Assembly: GCA_003116995.1 (NCBI GenBank)
Contig: BDSL01000031.1
Location: 738,501-802,500, forward strand
Length of the DNA: 64,000 nt
Direction of reading: 5' to 3'
From: Yamagishiella unicocca
Lineage: Eukaryota; Chlorophyta; Chlorophyceae; Chlamydomonadales; Volvocaceae
Position 1 is the first letter of the stretch, and each line of letters starts with the position of its first letter. The notes beneath the pieces were generated by a model, which made no database searches, was not told the origin of the DNA, and was given only the letters and a program-made list of their open reading frames with translations. The translations under genes and the position numbers were made by a program. Shown here piece after piece: positions 34,701-45,400 of the stretch.

Positions 34701-37700
34701 GTGCGCCCCCTGCCCCTCCCCTTCCCACCCCACGTGCCTGCGCCGCCACCGGGTCCACCACAATGCCCTGCAGGTAGGGCTTGGCGCCACCCGGCTCGTG
34801 ATCGCCTGTGGGGCAGTGGGGTAGTGCGAGGGGTGGGCGGGTGTGAGGGGGGGCGGAAGGGCGTTGCAAGGAAAACCCCTCCATCCCCTGCCCTCCCCTC
34901 CATCCCCTGCCCTCCCCCTCGCCTGCCACCCCAACCCCACGCACCCGGGCTCCGAGTCGTGACTGACGCCCGCTGCCTGGAGCAGTCGAAGCCGTACCAG
35001 CCCTCATGACACTTGCAGAAGCCCGTCATGCAGTCGCCGTGGCCGGAGCACTGGGGGGAGGCGGGGGGGCGGGGCGGGGGGGTTACAGAAAAGAACCGGT
35101 TACTCGACATGGAGGCGCGCGATGGTGGGTGGGAGAGAGGGCACGATAGGCGTGAGCGGCACGAGGGGGGGTCCATAAAGGAAATCCGCGGCACGAGGGG
35201 GGTTTGATAAGAGAATCCGATAAGCCACGGCCGACAAACCGAGGGCGGTGAAGGTGGTGGTCCAGCGGAGCGCCGCGGCAAAGAGAACGAGGGAGGGAGC
35301 GGGTGAAGGTGAGGGGTCAAGGCAGCCCAGCAGGGGAGGAGGGGCGGGTGGAAGCGGCGTGAGGGACCGGAAGCTGAGGGCCGGGGCCCTCTCCAGGATG
35401 CGGTGGTGGACGAGACCCTATTATTATCATCACACGTAGCAGGTGGTGGGAGGCGCGGTGGTGGTATGTATCCTCGACCTCCCCCCCTAGTCACCTGGGT
35501 CCACCCCGCTGGGCCCCCTCGCCCTCCCCGGGGGTACGGCGCCCCACCTGGTTGATGCAGAACGTCTCAGAGGGCACCTCGCATAGGTTGCCCTGCCAGC
35601 CGTCCAGGATGCAGCCGCAGCTGGTGGGGGCGGGCCGGGGAGGGGGATGAAGCGGGGGAGGGCCGGGGAGGGGGATGAAGCGGGGGAGGGCCGGGGAGGG
35701 GGATGAAGCGGGGGAGGGCCGGGGAGGGGGATGAAGCGGGGGAGGGGTGAAATGGGGGAGGGGCGGGGAGGGGGTTTGAGAAGAAAAATCCGCGAATCCA
35801 CGGCGGCGGGGAGGGGGATGAAGGGAGGCCAGGACGATGTCCCGGGGGTGGCCCGGCGAGAGTACCTCGCAGCCGCCCTCTCCCCGCCCGCACCGCCTCC
35901 CCGCCGCACCTGCGCCACTACGGACACCCCTCCCAGCCCTCCCCCCCCTCGCAACCCCCCCTTCCCGCCCCGCCTTGTCGCTGAGTGCAGCACCCACCCC
36001 TTCAGCCGCCTACCACCTTCCACCCACCTTCCATGTCCGCCCACCGCGCATGCCCCTTCTCAACCCTTCGCCTCGTCCCCCCTCCCACTATCCTGCCCTT
36101 TACGTGTCAACGGTTTTCACGCCACCCTCCCCTCCCTCCCTCCCTCCCCTCCCCCCCCCCTCCCCTCCCCCCCTCCCTCCCCTCCCCCCTCCCCCCCTCC
36201 CCCCCTCCCCCCCTCCCCCCCTCCCCCCCTCCCTCCCCTCCCTCCCTCCCCTCCCCCCTCCCTCCCTCCCCCCTGCTCGGCTCACTGTGTCCGGGGCGCG
36301 GTGTCGGCGTTGCACCAGCCGTCGGGTCCGAAGATGTCGTCGGGGTCCACGTTGCCCCAGTCCACCTTGGCGTTGTTGGAGGGGTCCTGGTGGGGTGGGG
36401 AGGGGGCGCGTGCCGGATTGGAAGCGAGTATTGCAAATGAGGGCCCGCACTGCAGCCCCACGGGTCGGTCCCGTTCAGGTCTACTCCGCAACCCTATCCC
36501 CGCCGGAAAGAATGCCGCTAGCAGTGGTTAGCTTTGGCAAAAATAATTTTTTTATAGTAAAAAGGTTCAGTAAATGTCCGTCAAACCGGGCAGCTACACA
36601 CCCCTGCACCCCTTTCGGTCAAACGTTTTCTCGCATGCGCCCCCCTGCACACGCCCCCCCGCCCCCAGTTTTCCGTCAATTGGGCTGAGCTGGGATTTCG
36701 CCCCTTTCCTAAGTGCTCTGAGGAGAAAACCCCGCATTCGTGCGCACACGTGCCTACCCGGTTGGGCTTGCACGAGTCGCCCATGGGTCGGCCCCGCTGC
36801 AGCGGCGGGGCGCCTGGGGGCGACCCGGGCGGCGCAGGCTGGCGGCCGTACTTGGTCCCGGGGGGGCAGTAGCACATGGATACGTCCTCGTCGCAGTAGC
36901 CTGGCGGGGGCAGGAGTACGAGGGGGGTGCGAGGGAGTAAGAGGGTGGGGAAGGTGTTCGGGGTCAGGAGGCGGTTGCGAGGGAGTAAGGGGGGGGAGGT
37001 GTTCAGGGTCAGGAGGCGGTTGCGAGGGAGTAAGGGGGGGGGAGGTGTTCAGGGTCAGGAGGCGGTTGCGAGGGAGTAAGGGGGGGGAGGTGTTCGGGGT
37101 CAGGAAGTGGGGAAGAGCTACACGGCTGGGTGCCTGGGTGTGGGGGCTGGTGCGGGGCTGGTTGCGGCGCAATGGACCCGGGTGGGGGTCATCAGGGTGG
37201 GGGTCATCAGGGCGGGGGATGCCAGGTTGCCGCGGCCCCCTCCAGCCCGCTGTGTCGATGCAGGCCCCCACGCGCCCCGCCCCCTCCCTCCACCCCTCCC
37301 ACCCACGACTTTCCCCTCCCACCCCCACCGGCCCCTCCCACCCCCACCGGCCCCTCCCACCCCCACCGGCACATCTTGACGCCGTCCAGCCCGGCTCCGC
37401 CCAGTTGCTGTCCCGGCCGTCAGGACCCGCGTGGCTCTGCGGAGGGAGGGGGTGATGATGATGGAGAGGGAGTGATGATGATGGAGAGGGGGTGATGGGC
37501 AGGCCGTCGTGTCGGATGCGAACCAGGAAGGCGACGAAAGGGGACAGGTAAATCTAGTTGGGGTGGGCGGTGGGATTGCTGGGAGGCGGGGGAGCGGCAG
37601 CATGGCGCCAGAGGGTAGGGCTCTGCAGCCGGGCGGGTAGCCGCTAGGGCGAGGTGAGGGAGACCCGCCGAATGAGGTCCCTGCCTGTGCCTCCCAACCT

Positions 37701-40700
37701 TCCGGAACCAACCAACCCACAAACCACCAACCGCCCAGCTCACAATGGGCGTGCTGTTGGCTCCGTCCCGCCCCTTGTTGCGGTAGCGGTGGGTGCAGGG
37801 CCTGGGGTCCCGGGTGCCGCAGTCGGGGCCGCGCCAGCCTGGCAGCCGCAACAGCAGCAGTCAGTGGGAGGGGGAGGCGATTTGTGAGGTAAACCCGTGG
37901 GTCGGTACTGAGGGGGAGGGGGAGGGGGCGACGCAGGAGGTCAGCACCGAAGGGGAGGAGACAGGGGCCGCTGATAATCTAGTGGGGCCGTAAGGCCCGA
38001 TAGGTCACGAGAGGGGCAGTAAGCCGGGGCTGGGCCGGTGGGGGAGGGCGGGGTGATGCGCGGGGTTGGGGGCGGAAGCAGAGGGACAATGCGCACAACT
38101 CGGGAGGCGCCGGGGGGGGCGGAGTGCTGGCCGTGTGTGTATGTGCGTGTGCCAGGGGCGTGTCAGGTGGGGGCTGCCGCCAGCGGTATGTGCTGGGGAG
38201 CTTGCTTGGGTGCAAAGGCCTTCCAGGATTGCATGTGACACAAACCCGCCTCACGCCTTCCAGAGGCCCACTCCTCACACACATACGGACGGGTTCGTAC
38301 ATCGGGTTTTCCTCGCAACCCCCCCTACACACAGTCCCCACTCCCCCTACCCACCTGACCCAGGCCCCCTTGGCCAAGTCGCATCCCGTACATCAACACA
38401 GCGCAAGGAAGCGCCTTGCGACCCGTGACCGACACTCCAGCGAGACGCGACATCCCAGCCCGCTCCCTACCCCGGCCTTTCCAGTGCCGACCCGCGGGTC
38501 TCCTCGCATACACACCCCGACCTCACCCGCTGGGCACATGCATATCCCTGCGTCGTACTGGCAGCTTCCCACGCTGTTGCAGGGGCCGTGTTGAGTGGCG
38601 GGGCAGTCCCTGTCGCCTCGGGGGGCAGGCAGCCATGGGACGGGCGCCTAGGGGTGGAGGGAGACGCAGGGCGCGAGGGCGGGGGAACGGAGGTCACGTA
38701 GGGCCCGGATAGCCAACCCAAGAGGTGCGGGACATTGATGCTCTGTGAGCTGAGCACGAGCGAAGATGCTTGTATCTCATGAAACTGCGCACGGTTTGCT
38801 GGACGTGGGTTGGCGCGGCGGGCAGGGTCCGGGCCCAGTGCAAGCCGACCGACCGATGGTTGGCTGGCTGGCAGCAGGGATGGCTTGCTGGCTGGCTGGC
38901 TAGCAGCAAGGGGGGTGCTGGCTGGCAGCAGGGGTGGCTTGCTGGCTGGCTGGCTAGCAGCAGGGGGGCTGCTGGCTGGCAGCAGGGATGGCTTGCTGGT
39001 GGCAAGAGGGCGCTCAGGCGCGCAGTGGCTGCTCGTGCAATCGCGCGCGTCCAATATCCCCCGGGCACTGAATCCGGGGGCCTGGAAGTGGTGGGAGCCC
39101 GACCCGGCCCCCGCCCTGGCGGTCTGTTCTAAACGGTTTTTTCTCGCATCCACGGGTCTTCCTCAAAACCCCGCCCTGGTTTTCCAGTCGTACACGGGTT
39201 TTCCTTGCCAGCCCCCCGCCGCCGCACCTGGTTGTAGTACTCCTTGCACCAGTCCCCACGCGCCAGCGCGCAGACCTTGCGGTGGCACGCGTTGCTGCTG
39301 CCCTCGCAGACTGGGAGTGCGGGCGGGATGGGCGGGTGCGTGGGTGAGGATGGCGAGAAGGGGGGTTGCAAAAAAGAACCGGCGAGGAGGGGGAGGTGGG
39401 CGAGAAGGAGGTGGGCGGGCGAGAAGGGGGGGGTCAGGGGAGTGGTGCGCGCGGTTACGGAGGGGCACGTGTCATATTGAGGGCACGTGACATATTGGGG
39501 GCACGTGACATATTGAGGGCACGTGACATATTGAGGGCACGTGACATATTGAGGGCACGTGACATATTGAGGGCACGTGACATATTGAGGGCACGTGACA
39601 TATTGAGGGCACGTGACATATTGAGGGCACGTGACATATTGAGGGCACGTGACATATTGAGGGCACGTGACATATTGAGGGCACGTGACATATTGAGGGC
39701 ACGTGACATATTGAGGGCACGTGACATATTGAGGGCACGTGACATATTGAGGGCACGTGACATATTGAGGGCACGTGACATATTGAGGGCACGTGACATA
39801 TTGAGGGCACGTGGCATATTGAGGGCACGTGACATATTGAGGGCACGTGACATATTGAGGGCACGTGACATATTGAGGGCACGTGACATATTGAGGGCAC
39901 GTGACATATTGAGGGCACGTGACATATTGAGGGCACGTGACATATTGAGGGCACGTGACATATTGAGGGCACGTGACATATTGAGGGCACGTGACATATT
40001 GAGGGCACGTGACATATTGAGGGCACGTGACATATTGAGGGCACGTGACATATTGAGGGCACGTGACATATTGAGGGCACGTGACATATTGAGGGCACGT
40101 GACATATTGAGGGCACGTGACATATTGAGGGCACGTGACATATTGAGGGCACGTGACATATTGAGGGCACGTGACATATTGAGGGCACGGCACGTGACAT
40201 ATTGAGGGCACGTGACATATTGAGGGCACGTGACATATTGAGGGCACGTGACATATTGAGGGCACGTGACATATTGAGGGCACGTGTCATATTGAGGGCA
40301 CGTGACATATTGAGGGCACGTGACATATTGAGGGCACGTGGCATATTGACGGCACGTGGTGGGGACAGGAAGGGCAGGCAGTGCCGACAAGATGCCGCCG
40401 CAGCGAGGGGTCCATACAGGACGCATTGTGAGTCCATACGAACCAAACCCTTCACCACACACCACCGTATGCAAGCTGCCGATCCAGAGCTCCTTCGCTC
40501 ATCCCCTTCCAGTGCGACACGTGCTAACTCCACCAAACCCCGCCCTCATCACTAGGTGCTCCCCTAGGTTGCCTCCGAGACTGCCGTACCGTGCTTGAGG
40601 TGGTTGACCATGATGTGGTCGTACAGGCCCCCCGGGTGGCCCCCCATCACTGATCCGTTGACGGCGACATGGCCCTCCCCCGGGTTGTACACCTGTGGAT

Positions 40701-41509
40701 GGAGAGTTGCACGGAAGAACTCATGTACGAAGGGAAAACCGTTTGGTGTGGAGGGGGAGGAAGAAGGGCAGGTGAGCGGAGCGGGAAGAGAAGCATCCGG
40801 GGGGGGCAGCGAGGCAGCGGTATCAGGGCGGGGTAGGGCGGGGTACTAGGACGGCGCCACTCCAAACTCCGCATCACATGTGCAATGCGCCTCTAGCTTC
40901 GCGGTGGCTGCTGCTTCAATGCATTTTTCCTGTTAGCAGACGCCCACATGACGTAAACCCCAACTGCCACCCGCTGAAACCGCCAACGATGCCGTTTCCT
41001 TCCTTCGTCCTCCCGCCTGACTCCCGTCTCCGGCCTCCGCCCCCCGTCCCTCACATACACCCACGCCGCGCGTCCCCTCCCACCCTGCGCCCCTCGCCCT
41101 TGATGATCGTGTCCCACTTGGGCAGCGAGGGGGCGTCCCAGTTGACCATGGCGGGGTGCTGGATGAATGCGCTGGGGGGCAGCGCGACAGCGACCCGTGG
41201 GCCGGTCCGCCACCCGCTGCTGCTGCCACCCATCCACCCCTGCGCCCAAGTGCTGGAGCTGGCAGCTGTGCGGTCGACCCCTTCCCTGGCTCCGGAACCC
41301 TCGTCAGAAGGCAGCCATGGGGACGGCTGTGAGGACGCCAGGAGCAATACCAGAAGCAGAGGTAGCGGAGAGGCGGCTGGGCGCCGGAGGGGCTGCCGGC
41401 ATTGCTTAGGGGCCGTAGGCGCGGTGGTGGGTGTGGAGCTGCCGGCGTCACGTGAAGAGTGGGGCGGGTTGGTGCGGGGCCGGCCTATGCGGCCACCCGG
41501 AGGCGCCAT
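28670..41509 (-). CDS. Exostosin-family glycosyltransferase (GT47-like) with EGF-like modules
   Basis: 23 exons in phase, 951 aa: 41509-41084, 40692-40590, 39310-39228, 38647-38527, 37838-37744, 37436-37367, 36900-36758, 36386-36286, 35620-35548, 35050-34945, 34805-34738, 34266-34169, 33906-33796, 33429-33320, 33099-32953, 32512-32337, 31701-31541, 31273-31213, 30786-30729, 30378-30320, 30079-29981, 29493-29426, 28988-28670. A hydrophobic stretch near residues 48-60 suggests a type II Golgi signal anchor. A Cys-rich part follows with EGF-like motifs (CPATQHGPC; CSGHGDCMTGFCKCHEGWYGFDC at about 406-428). The exostosin domain starts near RRPLIYVYD (about 471) and includes DFFFVPVQLTCYLWP, NDEGGCW, VLSHWGRMD and GDGWSARAEDAILHGCIPLV (about 771). 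It probably adds sugars to secreted or extracellular-matrix glycans; donor and acceptor are unknown. Introns 11 and 18 appear to use GC donors. Confidence 0.88.
30800..30990 (-). repeat. Two intron-end modules (family A) with a family B fragment, exostosin intron 18
   Basis: Read on the minus (coding) strand, two copies of AAACGG, T-run, GCATCCACGGGTCTTCCTCG lie in tandem. The nearer one ends 15-20 bp before the acceptor of exon 19. A CCGGGTCTACTCG family B fragment lies between them (30889-30905). Confidence 0.8.
33100..33165 (-). repeat. Intron-end module family A, sense, exostosin intron 14
   Basis: On the coding strand, TAAACGGTTTTTCTC and CATCCACGGGTCTTCCTCGA are followed by C-rich sequence and the acceptor CAG of exon 15. 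Confidence 0.8.
33708..33793 (+). repeat. Intron-end module family A, antisense, exostosin intron 13
   Basis: TGCGTCAACGGTTTTC and CCACGGGTTTCCCTCGA on the plus strand end directly beside the donor of minus-strand exon 13 (33796). A family B copy (33445-33480) sits at the other end of the same intron. Confidence 0.7.
33940..34010 (-). repeat. Intron-end module family A, sense, exostosin intron 12
   Basis: Full-length copy on the coding strand (ATGCATCTCGAAACGTCTC, TAAACGGTTTTC, GCATCCACGGGTCTTCCTCG), 35-100 bp before the acceptor of exon 13. Confidence 0.85.
34343..34445. repeat. 15-bp tandem repeat, about 7 copies, exostosin intron 11
   Basis: Unit ACTAACTGACATGAC with AAG and GGC variants. 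The AC-TAAC phrase resembles a branch-point sequence only on the non-coding strand. Confidence 0.9.
35070..35118 (-). repeat. Intron-end module family B, sense, exostosin intron 9
   Basis: On the coding strand CCATGTCGAGTAACCGGTTC and TTTTCTGTAACCCCC run into the C-rich tract before exon 10. The same phrase sits before exon 22 (29522-29556), with diverged copies before exon 16 (32565-32595) and exon 14 (33445-33480). Confidence 0.8.
35632..35770. repeat. 28-bp tandem repeat, about 4-5 copies, exostosin intron 8
   Basis: Copies built on GGGGAGGGGGATGAAGCGGG plus GGAGGGCC begin 12 bp from the acceptor of exon 9, so the array again supplies the pyrimidine tract on the coding strand. Confidence 0.85.
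36925..37105. repeat. About 44-bp tandem repeat, 4 copies, exostosin intron 6
   Basis: Copies contain TGCGAGGGAGTAAGRGGG, GAGGTGTTCGGGGTCAGGA and GGCGGT, beginning just upstream (coding strand) of the acceptor of exon 7. Confidence 0.85.
38868..39005. repeat. Imperfect tandem GGCTGGCTGGCAGCA repeats, exostosin intron 3
   Basis: Composite of TGGCTTGCTGGCTGGCTGGC and AGCAGGGGTG blocks repeated about three times, with CTGG slippage inside. Confidence 0.85.
39121..39185 (+). repeat. Intron-end module family A, antisense, exostosin intron 3
   Basis: TTCTAAACGGTTTTTTCTCG and CATCCACGGGTCTTCCTC on the plus strand, 45-105 bp from the donor of minus-strand exon 3 (39228). Confidence 0.8.
39466..40363. 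repeat. 18-bp satellite GGCACGTGACATATTGAG, about 50 copies, exostosin intron 2
   Basis: Almost perfect copies with rare single-base variants (GTGTC near 39470 and 40285; GTGGC near 39812 and 40340) and one 6-bp slip (GGCACGGCACGTG near 40185). Each unit contains the palindromic G-box CACGTG. The 270-380-codon ORFs predicted here are repeat artefacts. Confidence 0.98.
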
Positions 41510-42485
41510 GGGGCCGTGCAGGGGCCTTCAGGCTGCTGTTACGGGTGCTGGCACTGCTGCCGGCGTGCCTAATGAAACGAGGGCTACTGTTTCCTTGAGC
41601 TGCGGCCAGGGGAGCAGAGGAGGGAAGATGCACATGGCGTTTCGAGTCGGCCCGCGCTGGAAGGGGAGGTCGGGTGGAAGATGAGGAGCCGCGTAATTGG
41701 TAACAATCGCTAAAGGGCGGGGAGAATGCGAAGGACAAAGGAATAACCACAGTTTGGGTTCCGCGCGCTGTCGTAACCCGTTGCCGCGCGAGAGGGCTGC
41801 CGCGGTGTGTACCTGTCTCTTATGAGGTCTGGAGTTGCGCACGGTACCAGAGCTCCGATAAGATGTAGTCAGTCCTTCTACCGCAGGCAGCGTGATGTTC
41901 GGTCCAGCCCGCAAGTAGCGCAGAGCATTTCCCAGATTGCGACTAGAATCGAGCCTTTCAAAGTAGGACCGTTTCACAACCGCAAGGAAATCACAAACGA
42001 CATTTTATATGCGTGCACGAGGCCGCAGATCACCTATGCAAATAGGTGGCAAAGCCTTGCATAAGTTCAAAAGTGCCGTTTCGTCCGGTCCATAAGCATA
42101 AGCAAATTGCATGTGCTATTCACGTATATGATTGGTAAATTACGCATTCAACCATGCACCCCGACACCTCTACTTGCACGTATATTCCGCATGGGCCTCC
42201 CTAACGGCCATTAGACTTCATCTTCCATGCCACTAAATGGTATCATATGCGTACTCTAAGAGCATTGCTATAAGTCTTAAACGATTACGCTGTAGCCCGT
42301 ATTGTTTAAAAGAGGCATATCCCGTCCCACACGGCGGCGCCGCTTACAAAAATCCGCTACTTGCAGCGTAGTGCAGGCTCCTCTGAAGCTCTATTTGCGG
42401 ACGGCTGTGATCCATACGATTTTTCTTACTGCACCGACCGGCAAGCGTAGCGCCCTCGGGGCCCAAGCAGCGAGCGAGGACCGCG
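41510..42485. other. Divergent intergenic region between the exostosin gene and EIF3M
   Basis: About 1 kb between two divergent start codons. GC content is lower from 41980 to 42300. I see no TATA box I would trust and no supported coding exon. Confidence 0.5.
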
Positions 42486-45400
42486 ATGCCGCTCCAACTT
42501 GTAGAAACGTCTGACGAGGACAGCTTCGTCAGCGTTGCTCAGCATGTGTCCGAGCTTTTGAATGAAGGGCAGGTGCGTATCGCAGATCCGCCCATGGCGC
42601 CGCGTCTCCGGGTTGGGCGCAGCACTACCGTTGGCATGGCAATGTACCATGGAAAGCCATACTGACTCCTGTGAGATTGATGCTGCGGTAGTTAGTTGTC
42701 CTAGACAGTGCGAGCCAAGTGAAACGCGGTGCGCCGCCAAGGAGCCGGCTGCAACTTGGATCGTTCCAAACTGCGGATGAGCAGATAGCATAGATTAGGC
42801 TTTGCTTTACACGGCCATACCGCCGTGGCGATGAGGGGTATCGCGCTTCGCGCCGCCGCGACGGATCTGTCCTTTTGCCTCCACCTTTGCAGACACGAAC
42901 AGCGCTAGCAGATACGCCGGCTACTGTCTTCTTAAATGACTGCGTCAACTTGGTTCAGGTATGATCTGTCCTCGTCCTTGCGCTTTTTGACGTTCTGCAT
43001 TAGGCCAAGCCGGTACTAACGGAAATGCTCACTTCTGGCGTCACTTCTACCACCCTTAATTGTTTTGCGGACGAAGTTTTCAATCTGCGAGGCTGCGTCT
43101 CCGCCCCCGTAGCCTCCGCTTCTCGTCCCACCCTATATTTCCCCACCCCCACCCCCCCCCGCACCGCTCATGGAGCAGGAGCAACGGTACGAGGAATATG
43201 TCTCGCGCATGGCGGCCCAGGTCAACGCCGTCTATGCGAAGATGCCCGAGAAAGGTGTGTTGGAGTGTTGATCGGCTGCGCAGGGACGGCAGGAACTCGT
43301 TTTGAGGAGTGCACCCACGTCGTTGCGCTTGCCCTCTCCAGACCCACTGCCTGCTGGCACCTGAGCGTCTGCCTGCCTGCCTGCTGGCACCTGAGCGTCT
43401 GCCCCCCTGCCTGCCTGCCTCCCAATTCGTAGAGGCTGAGTGCTGCGTGAGCATCATGGTTCACGCGGTGGGGCGGGTGGCGGAGGACCGCCAGCAGGCG
43501 GCGGCGACCACGCTCGCGGCCGCGCTGTGCCAGGTAGGTGGGTGCGGACCCGTCACCTCAAACGCCTGGAGGAGGGGTGGCTTGTGGTACCCAGCAGAAA
43601 AGTGCAGCACTCTAGGGAGCATCGTGCATGGTCCAGTACCACGGCGCGTGGTCATTTGAGAGGCGCCCGGGCTGAGGGCGATCAGGTCGAGGGTGATGTG
43701 GGGTTTGCATTCAGCGTCGCCAAAGACAGTTATGCATATGTCGTTATACACACTACGTTTCCGTCCAAAACTCGTGCCTGATGATGCCCTACTTGCCCGG
43801 GTCCTTCCGGCCTCTGCACGCCGTGAGGCCCCATCCCCCCGCGAACATCTCTTGCGAAACACACACCTCCCGCCAGCCCATCCGGCTCCCCTCGCGCGGC
43901 CCCGGACCCCCGAGTTGCACCCCTCGGTTCCGTCCTGCTGCGCCGTCCTACACGTCCCGTCCTCCCGTGCCAACCACGTCATCGCTGCTGGGCTCACCCT
44001 TGCTCCCACTCCCCTGACGCACCTTTGGAGCAGTCGGACGAGCGCCCCGAGGACCGGCTGACGGCACTGCTGTCGCTGTACGGCATCATCGTGGCCCAGC
44101 CGGCGGCCCAGCTGGCGGTGCTGGTCGCGGCGGCTGGCTATGCGGCTCGCAACGCAGCTAAATGCCGCTCAACGTTTTGTTCAGCGGGTAGGTTGCGTCG
44201 TCGCGGAAGAAACCCGGGTGGGGTGCACAGCTAGTGGGGAATCTGTGGCTTTCAGGAGTAAGGGCTGGTTTCAGAGGGATTTTGACTGGTCTTGGGGGCC
44301 CTTGCACCTTGCTTTGACATGTAGTGCGACGAGCTTCCGGGAGCAGCTGGCCGCGAGGACGTAGATTGCCATTTGGAATCCGATCAGGAGTGGGGAAAGG
44401 GGCCGGTGTCCATTCTTTTTGCTTAGATCGGGGAATTGAGGTTCGACCGCCCGTGGCTCAGCATCAAGTTGCGCGCCGTGGCCACTTACAGGCGGAGCCT
44501 CATTGCCCTCAGTTCCTGTTCAGCCGCCTCAGCGCACTCGTCCACCTGCCTTCCCCTCCTCGGTTTTCCTCCCCGCAGTACGCGGCAAGGGCCCCCGGTG
44601 GGTAGCGGAGTGGAAGTTGGCGCCCGCGGAGGCCCGGCAGCTGTACCTGGCGCTTGCGGCGGCGATGCGGGTGAGGAAGGGGTCCTAACATGGAGGTGCC
44701 AGGGAGGATGTACAGGCTAGCCGAGAAGATGACCAGGCTCAACATGGCAGGTCGATGCACGACTTCGCAGGTGCAGCAGCCGATAGAATAATGCGGACTA
44801 CTGTCGATGGGGTGCGGCGGAGGGGCTAGGGGGCAAGCTCGGGCAGCACTCGGCAGCCCTTCGCGTTGCCTCCCTCGCACTGCACTCCTCGCACTGCACC
44901 TCACCGTGCTGTACGGCTGAGTCCACTAGGCTGGCGGTGTGAGGGAGGTAAGAGCCAGCAATGCATCGCGGCAGCACACAATGTAAGCGGTCGGGGGACC
45001 GAAGATGAGTTTTTAAAATTAACCTTATCTACATTGCCTGACTGCCCCGCTCGACACGGGTTGCGGTGCTGACAACTGTTAACTCTGAGGCCCCCCGGCC
45101 AGCTCTTCACCATATCACAGCGCATGCAGCTGCCGCATGTAGCGTTGTGTTTGTTCCACAACTTAGTCGACAATTGTGTGCGCCGACCAATGGAGTGCAC
45201 CGCAATGAGTGCCCGTCGTCTCCTATTGCTGCTCGTATGCAGTCCTCCACCTGCGCAAAACGCTTTCGCTGTCGTCAGCCAGCAACCCACCCCTCCTGCC
45301 TCCCTGACACCTACTCCTCCCCCCTTTACACCTACTCCTCCGGCCTCATACCTCCTCCCCCCCCAGGGCGCCTCTGACCGCCCCACCACCCGGGAGCACC

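Noticed and set aside
39466..40363. Regularly repeated units resembling a CRISPR array
   Set aside because: Units are contiguous with no variable spacers, and the locus is an intron of a nuclear eukaryotic gene. It is a satellite.
39129..40536. ORFs of 279-384 codons with repeated ICHVPS, RALNMS or ARDILR
   Set aside because: Translations of the 18-bp satellite. The only true exons nearby are 39228-39310 and 40590-40692.
44430..44485. Extra EIF3M exon (IGELRFDRPWLSIKLRAV) after a TTAG acceptor
   Set aside because: It does not match eIF3m and would break the phase. Splicing 44187 directly to 44579 keeps the frame and the family alignment.
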